64,000 nt of DNA from Bacteroidaceae bacterium. Lineage in GTDB: Bacteria; Bacteroidota; Bacteroidia; Bacteroidales; Bacteroidaceae. The notes under the pieces are model-generated. The model was given only the letters and a program-made list of their open reading frames with translations, was not told where the DNA came from and did no database searches. Both the position numbers and the translations under genes were made by a program. Where the stretch lies: the NCBI GenBank assembly GCA_017615835.1, contig JAFZZI010000007.1:1-64000 (forward strand), in the 5' to 3' direction. Position 1 is the stretch's first letter, and each line of letters starts with the position of its first letter. Of the stretch, positions 24,819-34,053 are shown one piece after another.

Positions 24819-26297
24819 TTACTTGGCTATGTGTGACTTCCATAATTGGTAAGCCTCCTCGTATGCAGGCATGTCGGAGGATTTAGGTTCTATTACGTCT
24901 ATCTTCTGCAACGTCGAGAAAGCCTCATTATGATCCTTATATAATCCGGCTCCCATTCCTGCGCCTCTGGCGGCACCGATTGAACCATCCGTATCGTATA
25001 GTTCAATGGTAGCTCCAGTAACTCCTGCAAGCGTATTGCGGAAAATCGGACTAAGGAACATATTGGCCTTGCCTGCATGTATTGTATTTACGGACATACC
25101 CATGTCCTCCATTATGTCAATGCCATACTTGAATGAGAATACGATTCCTTCCTGACAAGCCCTGATAAGGTTTGAACGGTTATGTACGTTGAAATTGATT
25201 CCATGGAAACTGCAACCGGCCTCGCGGTTCTCAAGAACACGTTCTGCACCGTTTCCGAAAGGCATGACACTTATTCCGCCAGCTCCGATTGGTGACTTGG
25301 ATGCCAAATCATTCATGTCGTTATAGCTGTAGCCCTCTGACATGATATTACGCTTCATCCACGCATTAAGGATTCCTGTTCCATTGATGCAGAGAAGTAT
25401 TCCCAAACGGGTTTGATCAACCTGATGATTAACATGAGCAAAAGTATTGACACGCGATTTGGGGTCATAGCTGATTTCACCGTTTACACCATAAACTACG
25501 CCGGAAGTACCTGCGGTAGATGCTATTTCACCTGGTTCAAACACGTTAAGCGAGAGGGCATTGTTTGGCTGGTCACCGGCACGATAGGTAACAGGTATGC
25601 CTTCTGCCAGACCAAGTTCGGAAGCAGCCTTTGCACAAAGGCGGCCCTGTTCGGAGAAAGTAGGTCTGATTTCGGGGATGAAAGACCTCGGAATTCCATA
25701 GTAGTCAAGGAGGAAACTTGCAACATCGCCAGTTTGAAAATCCCAGAACATCCCTTCGGAAAGGCCGGAGACGGTTGTACATACCTCGCCAGTCAGACAC
25801 ATGGCAATGTAGTCGCCCGGAAGCATAATCTTGTAAATCTTGTCAAAAACCTCCGGCTCGTTACGGCGTACCCACGCCAACTTAGAAGCGGTAAAGTTGC
25901 CGGGGGTATTCAATAGATGAGAAAGGCACTGGGCATGGCCAAGTTCCTTAAAGGCAGTCTCGCCAATCTGTACAGCACGGCTGTCACACCATATTATGGC
26001 CGGACGAAGAACCTTTCCGTCTTTGTCTATACATACAAGTCCATGCATCTGATAGGAAATGCCAATGGCAGATATGTCCCGTGCGTCAATTCCGCTCATC
26101 CCCATTATGTCGGATGTGGCCTGCCTCATATAACTCCACCAATCAGAAGGATTCTGCTCTGCCCAACCAGGATTTAGAGCCTTGATGGGAGCCTCTGATT
26201 TGGGAGCAAAAGACGTTGCAACACATGCGCCACTATTGGCATCAACAAGACTGGCTTTCACTGAAGAACTGCCGATGTCGTAACCTAACAGATACAT
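24819..26297 (-). CDS. xylB: Xylulokinase (FGGY family)
   Basis: A 492-residue cytosolic kinase that phosphorylates D-xylulose to xylulose 5-phosphate. It has the N-terminal actin-like motif YLLGYDIGSSSVKASLVD, the substrate/catalytic Asp in YRAGDQPNNALSLNVFEPG, and ATPase motif segments AGTSGVVYG and GAARGAGMGAGLY. The start at 26297 puts the DIGSSSVK motif at the usual distance; a longer frame would begin inside the promoter -7 box (26352-26359). It is followed by the GH8 gene. Xylose isomerase is not in the window. Other FGGY pentose or sugar kinases are possible but less likely given the context. Confidence 0.9.
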   Translation of the reverse strand: MYLLGYDIGSSSVKASLVDANSGACVATSFAPKSEAPIKALNPGWAEQNPSDWWSYMRQATSDIMGMSGIDARDISAIGISYQMHGLVCIDKDGKVLRPAIIWCDSRAVQIGETAFKELGHAQCLSHLLNTPGNFTASKLAWVRRNEPEVFDKIYKIMLPGDYIAMCLTGEVCTTVSGLSEGMFWDFQTGDVASFLLDYYGIPRSFIPEIRPTFSEQGRLCAKAASELGLAEGIPVTYRAGDQPNNALSLNVFEPGEIASTAGTSGVVYGVNGEISYDPKSRVNTFAHVNHQVDQTRLGILLCINGTGILNAWMKRNIMSEGYSYNDMNDLASKSPIGAGGISVMPFGNGAERVLENREAGCSFHGINFNVHNRSNLIRACQEGIVFSFKYGIDIMEDMGMSVNTIHAGKANMFLSPIFRNTLAGVTGATIELYDTDGSIGAARGAGMGAGLYKDHNEAFSTLQKIDVIEPKSSDMPAYEEAYQLWKSHIAK

Positions 26298-26351
26298 AAT
26301 TACGATTGTTTGATTTTTATGATTATTGATTTTTAGCAAAATAAGAATTGC

Positions 26352-26359
26352 CAAATATA
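26352..26359 (-). promoter_or_regulatory. -7 box of the xylulokinase-GH8 operon
   Basis: TATATTTG on the minus strand matches TAnnTTTG and lies 55 bp upstream of the chosen ATG. A clear -33 box is not seen. Confidence 0.5.
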
Positions 26360-26411
26360 CTTAAAAAAGATGAAAACCACTAATCTTTCACACCTTAGTT
26401 ATATGAAAATA

Positions 26412-26447
26412 AAAGGGTGGAACGGACCAGATGCCCGCCCCACCCTT
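26412..26447 (-). terminator. Intrinsic terminator of the FAS1 lipoprotein gene
   Basis: Minus-strand AAGGGTGG, a 19-nt loop, CCACCCTT, then TTATTTT. It starts 17 bp after the stop at 26464 and isolates the FAS1 gene from the xylulokinase operon downstream. Confidence 0.7.
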
Positions 26448-26463
26448 GAATATTTCTGAAGAA

Positions 26464-28545
26464 TTAATGACGATCCTCAGGTATATCGCCGGCGAAAATA
26501 CTCTTCGGTACAAGCTCAATACAGTTGAACGGGCAACAACCGTTGTCGGTCAACAGACGAATCCTGAAGAAGTAGTCCTTATCGGGATAGAAATAGTCGG
26601 TTGTAACGATCTTGCGAAGACAGTCTTCACGACCCCAGCAAAGATTCACGCCACCGCCGCGCTGAGTGGTATAGGAGTCCATTCCCAACATGTAGCCACG
26701 GCTGTGCATAGCTTTTTCTTTCTGACGGATATAATCAGGATCATCATCCTCATTCACGACCTTGCCGTCACCGGTAACCTTCGGGTTGGTCTGATTTATG
26801 CGCAAGTCAACCGGGATTCCGCATGGATCACCGTTCAGATAGAACTGGACAACGCCTCGGTCGCTATTAAACTGATCTGTCTCCATAGCGCAATAATAGA
26901 AACGAAGCTCATAGGTACCTGCAGTCGGAACTGGCGGCAAGCGGAATGTTACATCATATACACCCATGATAGTCATCTCATCTCCAAAGAAGCAGGTGAA
27001 AGAGTTGTTTCTGTAACGAACCCAGAGCTCAGTTTCGTCAGAACGGACGACGTTTTTGCAGAAGCCCTTGAGGAAGCCTACTGTGTAGTTACCATTCACA
27101 TCGGTCGAGGCACGTCCACGGGCACCACTATTGATAAAGTCAGGTGACATGGTGTTACACATGATGCGAATTCTGACATTCAAAGTCTCCTCCCTTGTCT
27201 TCTTGTCATAGATAAGGATATCGTCAATGTAGTGATAGACGCCATTGATTGCAGACGAGGCATCAGCCTGGTCTTTGAACTTTGATTTCATTATAATATC
27301 CTCTGCAGGATCGTAAATCCTGACACCGCGAACCTCAACTCCCTTGCCGTTCTCAGCCCTGGGAGCGCCTTTTCTGTTGATGTAGTGGCCACCCGTCTTA
27401 GGATAACTGATACGCATTAAGGTATGCGGCTGCATTGTCTCATAGTAGTCCTCTATATCGATTGCATCCCAGTGTGTATATCCGTCGGTAAACTCCGGCT
27501 GCGAAATATTGAATTGGTCATAGAACAACTGTTCAGGGAGCAAGTGATATGACACGAACATATTCAGAGGATTTCTGCGGTCCGTATCGGGTGCGTTGGG
27601 ATCAGCTCCGCATGATTCAACAAGAATCGGAGTGATATAGTTCCTCAAATCCTCAAGAGTATAGATGTTCTTGGCATTGAACAGTGAGTCTGTCTCAACG
27701 AAAGCAGTAAATTTAAAGTATCTGTGCTCGGGGAAAATGCCGGTGTCATCCTCCAGGCCAGTGTGGTACTTAACGCCAGTCTTTGCTCCGTACGTAATGG
27801 AATCGTACGAAGGAGAACGATAGGTGGCATCCATGTAGATAGTGAGAGAATCTATCATTCCAGTCGCTACCAAAGCCTCGTTGAACAGTTTGATACTGGG
27901 ATCCAAGGCCATCACATTCGGAAGTGTCGAGTTGCTCGGCGAAAGAACTTTGTCGATGATTTGTACAACACCATTCTGAACGGAGTCGTCACGCTCGATA
28001 ATGGTTGATTTACCATTCAGGCGATACACCACCTTAATCTTTGTAGTATCATCCTCATTTCTTGCAGAGTCCGTAGTATAAACCAGATAACGATCCATGA
28101 TGTTAGGATAAGGAAGGGCTCCGTCAATCAGGTCCTTGCAGTAGAACAGAGATCTGATGATATGAGTGAAGGCAACAGTATCGCACTCCTCTTTCGAGAG
28201 ATCTGTAACAGACGAATAAGTTTTGCCGGCATCTTTATTGACCTTCAGATTGCTCTTCTCCTTGTAGAAAGCCTCGAAAGCGTCATTTGTCGGGGCAAAG
28301 CAGGTATAGTTGCCATAGGTCTTCATCTCGCCCCATATATCAGCCTTCTTGAGGACGTAAATGAAGTCACTGAAACTCTCCTCTCTGTTGGAAAGAAAAT
28401 CAGCCACTGTTTCTCCCGTAAATGTGTAGTAGTTGTCAGGAACGACCTCCTTAAGACAGCCCTGTTGTGTCAGCAGAACGCACGCAACGAGGACAGGGAG
28501 AATGAGGAGTTTGGAAAGTTTTCCCGCAAATCTCTTGATTTTCAT
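26464..28545 (-). CDS. FAS1 (fasciclin) domain lipoprotein A
   Basis: A 693-residue exported lipoprotein: the signal sequence ends LLTQQGC (lipid Cys about residue 29). A fasciclin domain follows, with the hallmark ADIWGEMKTYGNYTCFAPTN at about residues 68-87 and the closing VQNGVVQIIDKVL at about 185-197. A second, divergent FAS1-like region lies around 210-420 (SLTIYMDATY, then HYIDDILIY). A C-terminal beta-rich part (about 440-693) ends in EDRH. FAS1 domains mediate adhesion or carbohydrate/protein contacts. In Bacteroidales such lipoproteins often accompany SusC/SusD pairs, which are missing here. It is divergently paired with the paralogue at 28735. Surface exposure is an inference. It has its own promoter and terminator. 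Confidence 0.85.
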   Translation of the reverse strand: MKIKRFAGKLSKLLILPVLVACVLLTQQGCLKEVVPDNYYTFTGETVADFLSNREESFSDFIYVLKKADIWGEMKTYGNYTCFAPTNDAFEAFYKEKSNLKVNKDAGKTYSSVTDLSKEECDTVAFTHIIRSLFYCKDLIDGALPYPNIMDRYLVYTTDSARNEDDTTKIKVVYRLNGKSTIIERDDSVQNGVVQIIDKVLSPSNSTLPNVMALDPSIKLFNEALVATGMIDSLTIYMDATYRSPSYDSITYGAKTGVKYHTGLEDDTGIFPEHRYFKFTAFVETDSLFNAKNIYTLEDLRNYITPILVESCGADPNAPDTDRRNPLNMFVSYHLLPEQLFYDQFNISQPEFTDGYTHWDAIDIEDYYETMQPHTLMRISYPKTGGHYINRKGAPRAENGKGVEVRGVRIYDPAEDIIMKSKFKDQADASSAINGVYHYIDDILIYDKKTREETLNVRIRIMCNTMSPDFINSGARGRASTDVNGNYTVGFLKGFCKNVVRSDETELWVRYRNNSFTCFFGDEMTIMGVYDVTFRLPPVPTAGTYELRFYYCAMETDQFNSDRGVVQFYLNGDPCGIPVDLRINQTNPKVTGDGKVVNEDDDPDYIRQKEKAMHSRGYMLGMDSYTTQRGGGVNLCWGREDCLRKIVTTDYFYPDKDYFFRIRLLTDNGCCPFNCIELVPKSIFAGDIPEDRH

Positions 28546-28591
28546 ATTGATTAATTATTTAAGTATTCTTGTCTTTTACACTTCAATCATG

Positions 28592-28622
28592 CAAAAATAT
28601 TAAAGTCTGTTCAATAAACAAA
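28592..28622 (-). promoter_or_regulatory. Promoter of FAS1 lipoprotein A
   Basis: On the minus strand TTTG (28622-28619), 19 bp, TATTTTTG (28599-28592): full consensus match. It lies in the 189-bp divergent intergenic region. Confidence 0.7.
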
Positions 28623-28696
28623 CGTTTTTTGCTAAAAAATGTATCAAAAAAATGGTTTTAAGGTCACATCTATGCGTCTTTTGTGCAAAAAGGATT

Positions 28697-28704
28697 TATA
28701 TTTG
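28697..28704 (+). promoter_or_regulatory. -7 box of FAS1 lipoprotein B
   Basis: TATATTTG matches TAnnTTTG, 31 bp before ATG 28735. The nearest TTTG (28680-28683) is only 13 bp upstream, so the -33 element is doubtful. Confidence 0.5.
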
Positions 28705-28734
28705 TAAAAGAATATTTAGTTCGGTTGCTTTGAT

Positions 28735-30747
28735 ATGAAACGACGTCTTTTCCTTATATTTGCTTCGTGTCTGGCTCTTTTTTCTGTATCGTCATGTTTC
28801 AAGGACGTTTCGCCTGAAAACTATTATACTTTCAGGGGAGAAACTGTAGCTTCATTTCTCGAAAAGAACCAGGATGTTTTCAGTTCATTCATTGAGATTC
28901 TACAGAAGGCCGATATATGGGGCGAGATGAAGACCTATGGCAACTATACCTGCTTTGCCCCAACCAACGAGGCTATTAAGCAGTATCTTGAGGAGAAGGA
29001 CAGATTGTCTCCGGACAAGCGCTACGCGTCGATTGCAGACCTTTCGAAAGCTGACTGTGATACTCTTTCCTGGACTCATTTGATAAGGGCCACTTATTTC
29101 ATCAAGGATGTCCCGGAAGGGAGTTTTCCATCAGTCAACATCAACGACAGGTTTCTGACACTCTCGTTTGACTCTGTCTCAACCTCCTCCGGCGGGGTCA
29201 GAGTGCGTTATTGCATAAACAAGAACTCGCACATCATAGAAGCCGACGACACCGTACAGAACGGTGTCGTACACGTTGTAGATAAAGTAATAAACTTCGC
29301 CGGCGACTATATTTATGACATGATACAAGCAGACCCAAACATTAGAATCTTTTCCGAAGCTTTACGTTTAGTTGGTTTGCAGGACACTCTGAAGCAATGG
29401 ATTGACGAGACATACATCGTAGGCGAGGACTCAGTAGAGAAAGGTTTTCAGATACAAGTCTACAACCAAAGCGGCGGATGGTATGATGTATGGTACTGGG
29501 GGCAGAGGAAGACGTGTTTCACCTTCCTCATCGAACCAGACTCTGTTTACCGCAGATATGGAATCAACACCGTCAACGACCTTATTGCGTATGCCAAAAA
29601 TGTATATGATGAATCATTTCCCGAAGATGCCGGTTTGTATGGCGCAGATGACTATACTAACCCAAAACACCCGCTGCGAAGATTTGTTTCATATCACATG
29701 TTACCCTTTTATTGCGGCTACAGCAATTTCAACACCCGTTCTGACCTGATAGATCTGTACTATACGGGAGACATTGACCCGGAAGATTATTTCTCGACCT
29801 TCGATGATCACACCTTCTTGCGCGTATCCACCAACTTTAACGGCAACCGTGAGGTCTATGTCAACAAGCGCGGACGCGAAGGTAACGGAACTCTTGGATT
29901 CAGTGGGCCGGAATACCCGGGGGTACGTATTCTTACCCCCTCAGAAATGGCGGGTGTTGAACAGGAAGGAAGAAACGGACTGTTTCATTATATTGACGGA
30001 ATAATCGCGTACAGCAAAGAGACCCGCGAAGAGGTTCTGAACAGACGTTTGAGAATTGACTGGACTACCATATCGCCAGACTTCCTGACATCCGGAGCCC
30101 GACACCGCAAGGGAGTCGGCCACCAGGAGGGAATCTGCTTCAAACAACCCAAGAACTTCCATCTTTACTCAACTGACTGCGCCTTCTCGTTGAGAAGTCC
30201 ACATAACACATGTTACGTATATGAGGCAAACGCTATAGATATAGTCGGCAACTTTGACTTCTATATAAAACTTCCTCCAGTCCCGGTTGACGGAACTTAT
30301 GAATTACGCATATCGTACCGTGACGCGGGTGACATCGCCGGAGTAGTTCAGAACTTCCTTTCTGAGGATACACCAACAGACTGGAAACCTTTGGGTATTC
30401 CAACCGATCTGAGAATGACAGCAGAAGAGAACCCTAACATTGGCTGGAAATCGGACGAAAGCCTCAGGGAAAATGGAGGTGAAGAGGCGATACTCTCACT
30501 TGACAAGGCTTTGAGGAACCGCGGTTACATGAAGTCCTCAGACGCAATAACAACATACGAGCCGGTTCCGCACAGAGACAAGGAAGGTCTGGCCCGAAGG
30601 ATACTGACAACTCAATATTTCTACGCGAACCGTAATTATTATCTCAGACTCAAACTTGTTTTGGACAACCCGACATCAGAAATAACACTTGATTACATGG
30701 AATGGGTTCCGAAACACGTATTCGACGGGAATGAGGACCGTCACTAG
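28735..30747 (+). CDS. FAS1 (fasciclin) domain lipoprotein B, paralogue of A
   Basis: A 670-residue lipoprotein whose signal sequence ends SVSSC (Cys about residue 21). The order matches protein A: a FAS1 domain with ADIWGEMKTYGNYTCFAPTN, VQNGVVHVVDKVI at the domain end, a second FAS1-like part (LFHYIDGIIAYSKETREEVL), the shared motif TTISPDFLTSGARHR (protein A has NTMSPDFINSGARGR), and a terminal EDRH. The near-identity of motif order over the whole length shows an old tandem or inverted duplication. The stop codon overlaps the stop of the minus-strand gene at 30744. Role as for A: adhesion or ligand contact at the surface, not proven. Confidence 0.85.
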   Translation: MKRRLFLIFASCLALFSVSSCFKDVSPENYYTFRGETVASFLEKNQDVFSSFIEILQKADIWGEMKTYGNYTCFAPTNEAIKQYLEEKDRLSPDKRYASIADLSKADCDTLSWTHLIRATYFIKDVPEGSFPSVNINDRFLTLSFDSVSTSSGGVRVRYCINKNSHIIEADDTVQNGVVHVVDKVINFAGDYIYDMIQADPNIRIFSEALRLVGLQDTLKQWIDETYIVGEDSVEKGFQIQVYNQSGGWYDVWYWGQRKTCFTFLIEPDSVYRRYGINTVNDLIAYAKNVYDESFPEDAGLYGADDYTNPKHPLRRFVSYHMLPFYCGYSNFNTRSDLIDLYYTGDIDPEDYFSTFDDHTFLRVSTNFNGNREVYVNKRGREGNGTLGFSGPEYPGVRILTPSEMAGVEQEGRNGLFHYIDGIIAYSKETREEVLNRRLRIDWTTISPDFLTSGARHRKGVGHQEGICFKQPKNFHLYSTDCAFSLRSPHNTCYVYEANAIDIVGNFDFYIKLPPVPVDGTYELRISYRDAGDIAGVVQNFLSEDTPTDWKPLGIPTDLRMTAEENPNIGWKSDESLRENGGEEAILSLDKALRNRGYMKSSDAITTYEPVPHRDKEGLARRILTTQYFYANRNYYLRLKLVLDNPTSEITLDYMEWVPKHVFDGNEDRH

Positions 30748-31409
30748 TTTCCGTAAGGGTTGAACTGTCTTGGAGGAGTCTGGAACTGACGTTGCAGACT
30801 ATCAGATCCAAACGGCCTGTCAAATCTGCCTGTTTCCCCCCACGAGTGCCAATAATTGTTCCACCACTCGTGTTGATTATTCATCATTTCTCTCCAATGA
30901 CGCTCTATTTCAGGACGGTACTGCATGTACTGCATAACATTTTGCTGGGCATTGCGACGACTACGGTCTGTCCATTCCTCCCAAATCTTCTGACCCAACT
31001 GCCATTGGGCATCAGCAATGCGCTTCCTGGCATCTTCAGACAGTTGTTTTTCCATACCGGAACGATATGTCTCATTGATCTCGTTCCACTTTTTCATGTA
31101 GTTTTCCTGCTGTCTTGAATCGGGCCTGAAATCGTACGGCATACCGAAAAACACAGGAGGGCCACCATTTACCTGCTGAGAACCAGGCATAGAAGAACTG
31201 TTCAATTTGTACAAAGCATTCACATAGTCAATGTACAGAATAGCAAACTTCTTATACTCCTTCTTAGTCAGTTGAGCATTTTCCTTGATGAAACGGAGCT
31301 GAGCATTGGTCATCTCGGTAAAAACATCAGCATCCAACATCGCTGCGTTCTGAGCGAAGATGATAAACGGGAGCAGGACGAAACCGACAACAACCAAAAA
31401 CCTTTTCAT
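30744..31409 (-). CDS. Exported protein of unknown function in an ECF sigma operon
   Basis: A 221-residue protein with a signal peptide (about 1-19, ends IIFAQ). The mature part is helical and strongly charged, with many Gln, Asn, Trp and Arg (MKKWNEINETYRSGMEKQL, then WREMMNNQHEWWNNYWHSWG). A proline-rich tail is a further feature (GGPPVFFGMPYDF is an internal proline segment). Its layout recalls Spy/CpxP-like periplasmic helical proteins, but I see no LTxxQ motif, so that is only a resemblance. It is third in the sigma factor operon (5-bp gap), suggesting an envelope-stress sensor or target. I do not recognise the family. Confidence 0.65.
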   Translation of the reverse strand: MKRFLVVVGFVLLPFIIFAQNAAMLDADVFTEMTNAQLRFIKENAQLTKKEYKKFAILYIDYVNALYKLNSSSMPGSQQVNGGPPVFFGMPYDFRPDSRQQENYMKKWNEINETYRSGMEKQLSEDARKRIADAQWQLGQKIWEEWTDRSRRNAQQNVMQYMQYRPEIERHWREMMNNQHEWWNNYWHSWGETGRFDRPFGSDSLQRQFQTPPRQFNPYGN

Positions 31410-31413
31410 GGGA

Positions 31414-31749
31414 TTATTCTCCGTAATAATTGCTCATCATCGAATACAGGCCAAGGTCATCGGCAGACATCGACTGGAACACTTCGTCTATACTCTTGCA
31501 TTGTGAGATACTGTCATAATCAGGAATTTGGCTATCGCTGGCAACAAAAGGTACAAGCAACAACAGCGCAATAGCTGCAGCACTGGCAATTGATACCCAG
31601 AATACGGACTTCCTTACTTTGGGGAACAACACGTGAACAGTACTTTGCCGGACGGATGCCTTTGAGACGACCCGTTCGGTGATATCCTCTATAAAATGTT
31701 CGGGCATCCGATAAGGCATCTCCTTGCCAATCTCTTCAAAATCTTTCAT
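31414..31749 (-). CDS. Small single-pass membrane protein, possible anti-sigma factor
   Basis: A 111-residue protein with a cytosolic acidic/basic N-terminus (about 1-48, with MPYRMPEHFIEDITERVVSKA), one membrane helix (about 49-70, VFWVSIASAAAIALLLLVPFVA) and a short periplasmic tail. The gene overlaps the ECF sigma factor by 4 bp (ATGA), the usual position for an anti-sigma factor. It is shorter than typical FecR or zinc-binding anti-sigma proteins and has no HxxxCxxC motif. The role is inferred from size, topology and position only. Confidence 0.65.
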   Translation of the reverse strand: MKDFEEIGKEMPYRMPEHFIEDITERVVSKASVRQSTVHVLFPKVRKSVFWVSIASAAAIALLLLVPFVASDSQIPDYDSISQCKSIDEVFQSMSADDLGLYSMMSNYYGE

Positions 31750-32312
31750 ATCGTATGTTCATTTAAATACTTCTTTATCTTTTCCACTGCATAGTGGTAG
31801 TTAGTTTTCAGCGTTCCTATATTGTCACCGAGAATCTGATGAATCTCCTCATAGCTCTTGTCATCATAGTAGCGAAGGTTAAACACCAGCTTCTGTTTGG
31901 CAGGAAGAAGCGCTATAGCTTCTTGAAGAAGAATAAGCATTTCGTCAGCACTCGGATCGGACTCTGGCCTGACACTCTCTTTCAGGGAATCACCCAAGTC
32001 GTCAAGCGACTGGAAGAAACCGGCGTGATTTTTCAGAACCTTGAGAGCCTCGTTAGTGGCAATCTTGTATAGCCAAGACGAGAACGGGTAATCCTTTGAA
32101 TAAGTGTTCCTATACTTGAACACATTCAGCGCCGTTTCCTGAAGAGCGTCCTCCGCGTCATCGTGCGATACGACAATCCTTCGGATATGCCAATAGAGAG
32201 GTTCTCCATATTTTTGCATCATCAGCCTGATACCGTCACTTACCCGGTCTTCATCACCAAGCATGCCGACAATTGACTCATCACCAACAACCGGGGTAGA
32301 ATTACTCTCCAT
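31746..32312 (-). CDS. ECF-type RNA polymerase sigma-70 factor
   Basis: A 188-residue group 4 sigma factor. Region 2 runs from about residue 30 to 100 (EPLYWHIRRIVVSHDDAEDALQETALNVF, then SSWLYKIATNEALKVLK, the -10 recognition helix). Region 4 lies at about 130-185 (LPAKQKLVFNLRYYDDKSYEEI, then LKTNYHYAVEKIKKYL). It directs polymerase to a small regulon, most likely including its own operon. The downstream genes are a one-pass membrane protein and an exported helical protein. No consensus TAnnTTTG lies just upstream; the promoter may be sigma-specific. Confidence 0.93.
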   Translation of the reverse strand: MESNSTPVVGDESIVGMLGDEDRVSDGIRLMMQKYGEPLYWHIRRIVVSHDDAEDALQETALNVFKYRNTYSKDYPFSSWLYKIATNEALKVLKNHAGFFQSLDDLGDSLKESVRPESDPSADEMLILLQEAIALLPAKQKLVFNLRYYDDKSYEEIHQILGDNIGTLKTNYHYAVEKIKKYLNEHTI

Positions 32313-32342
32313 TATTCTCTCTCTTCAGTTCTATTATAACAA

Positions 32343-32371
32343 TGGCGTCCGAAGGTTAAATCCGGACGCCA
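32343..32371 (-). terminator. Hairpin terminator after the GH43 pair
   Basis: TGGCGTCCG (32343-32351) and CGGACGCCA (32363-32371) form a 9-bp perfect stem. On the minus strand it is followed by TTGTTATAAT, a weak T-rich tail. It lies 25 bp past the GH43 stop and 31 bp before the sigma factor ATG. Confidence 0.6.
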
Positions 32372-32395
32372 AAATTACAGAGTATTAACTATTTC

Positions 32396-34045
32396 TCAAT
32401 ATTCCGACTGATGGAAATAATCAAAGTCGGCATATCCTCCTGAACTTAGTGTCGAATAATTGTACAAAGCGGTACGGTAGCCCGTGAAAAGGTCAAGAGT
32501 GAATCTCATCTGCAGTTCAGCGTCCACATCATACCATTCTCCTCCGTCAAGTGACCAACTCATGAAAGCCTTGTCAGGTCCGCAAGTGTCGTCAGCCTGT
32601 GGAGTGAATACATACTTAATCCTTAGCCAAACCAGATCCTGCTTCAGAGGCATCCGGAAAACCTCAGTCTCACCGTTCCCCTGTGGCTGTTCCGGCTGTG
32701 GCTGTCCGGGGCGTCCCCATCGGCGTGAAGGTGGGACACGGTTGATGCCGACAAGATAACGTTCCCCATCCGGAGCCACCTCAACACCTATGCGGCAGTA
32801 GTTACTCTGGAAAGCACATATTCCGGCATTGTCACCCGGTTTCATTCCGGAGACATCAAGTTTAACCTCACTGACACATCGAGGACCGACAGTACGTTGG
32901 GTAAGCGTGTTGCGGGCATGCATGATATCTTCAACAGGAGCACCTGCTGTCAGTCTTAGCCAGCCTGTGCGCTTAGAGACAGACCACAGACTGTCGTCTG
33001 GTTTGTGGTTCCACTGCCACACAAGATCAAGTCCCTGTCCAGCCGAATAATCAAACTCATCTGATGCCCATACGCGATTCTCGCCGTAAGGTTTGAGATT
33101 TACCTCAAACTGTTTCATTGGGACAGTATTGTCGCCCAGGACAGGCCATCCGTCAACCCAAGTCAACGGCTGGAGCGTCGGAATCCTTCCCACAGCTCCA
33201 TGGTCCTGGAACATCATGGAATACCAATCGCCCTTGGAGGTCTCGAAGATTGCGCCCTGTGCAACGCCGTCACCACGTCCGTCAAAAGCACCCTGAAGTA
33301 TGGTTTTGCTTTCGTACGGTCCAAGCAGGTTTTTGGATCTCCAGCAGGTCTCGGTACGAACACCTCCACTTGGCCAGTCAATGTCAAGCACGTAATAATA
33401 GTCACCAATATGATAGAAATGAGCACCTTCGGCACGAAGATTGTATCCCTGACGGGGAGACTCAATAAGAAGCTGGTCAACCCCATTCTGCTTGATGGCC
33501 GTCCCATCTGGTTCAAGTTCTGTAATACGAAGATCGCCGTTTCCCCACACAACATAGAGATGTCCATCCTCAAAGAGCATACTGGCATCATGGAAAGGAC
33601 GGTCTATTACCGAACGTTCCCAGAAACTGCTTTTGATGTCCTTTGTCTTATAAACGTACGTCTTGCCTTGATCATTGGCGATGAACAGACAGTAGAAAGT
33701 GCCATCGACATAACGAAGCGAAGCGGCCCATTGTCCCTTACCATACGCATTGCGTCCGTCTTGCATATTGTAAATCGCATCATCATTCAAACAATCATAT
33801 ACGTAACTGATAATTGACCAGTGAACAAGATCGCGTGAATGCATAATGGGGGCTCCAGGGCAATAATACATGGTTGTACTGACCATATAGAAATCATCTC
33901 CCACACGAATCACATCATTGTCCGGAATATCTGTATAAGTCAGTGGATTGATGCACTCGGTGGTTTGAGAATCGGCATTGCAGGAAACAGTGAGTCCAAA
34001 TGCCAAAGAGGCTAACAATAAAACTGTATTTTTTTTCATGTTCAC
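32396..34045 (-). CDS. GH43 xylosidase/arabinofuranosidase with C-terminal beta-sandwich
   Basis: A 549-residue exported enzyme. The signal sequence ends TVSCNADS, a probable lipoprotein Cys at residue 22. The five-bladed propeller has the GH43 acids: Asp in YTDIPDNDVIRVGDDFYMVS (base, near residue 42), Asp in HDASMLFEDGHLYVVWG, and Glu in LRAEGAHFYHIGDYYYV (acid). From about residue 330 a concanavalin-like C-terminal domain follows (EFDYSAGQGLDLVWQWNHKP, then DLFTGYRTALYNYSTLSSGG), as in beta-xylosidases of this family. It starts 8 bp after the upstream GH43 gene. The likely substrate is arabinoxylan side chains or xylo-oligomers; which one needs assay. Confidence 0.9.
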   Translation of the reverse strand: MNMKKNTVLLLASLAFGLTVSCNADSQTTECINPLTYTDIPDNDVIRVGDDFYMVSTTMYYCPGAPIMHSRDLVHWSIISYVYDCLNDDAIYNMQDGRNAYGKGQWAASLRYVDGTFYCLFIANDQGKTYVYKTKDIKSSFWERSVIDRPFHDASMLFEDGHLYVVWGNGDLRITELEPDGTAIKQNGVDQLLIESPRQGYNLRAEGAHFYHIGDYYYVLDIDWPSGGVRTETCWRSKNLLGPYESKTILQGAFDGRGDGVAQGAIFETSKGDWYSMMFQDHGAVGRIPTLQPLTWVDGWPVLGDNTVPMKQFEVNLKPYGENRVWASDEFDYSAGQGLDLVWQWNHKPDDSLWSVSKRTGWLRLTAGAPVEDIMHARNTLTQRTVGPRCVSEVKLDVSGMKPGDNAGICAFQSNYCRIGVEVAPDGERYLVGINRVPPSRRWGRPGQPQPEQPQGNGETEVFRMPLKQDLVWLRIKYVFTPQADDTCGPDKAFMSWSLDGGEWYDVDAELQMRFTLDLFTGYRTALYNYSTLSSGGYADFDYFHQSEY

Positions 34046-34053
34046 GAAGATTT

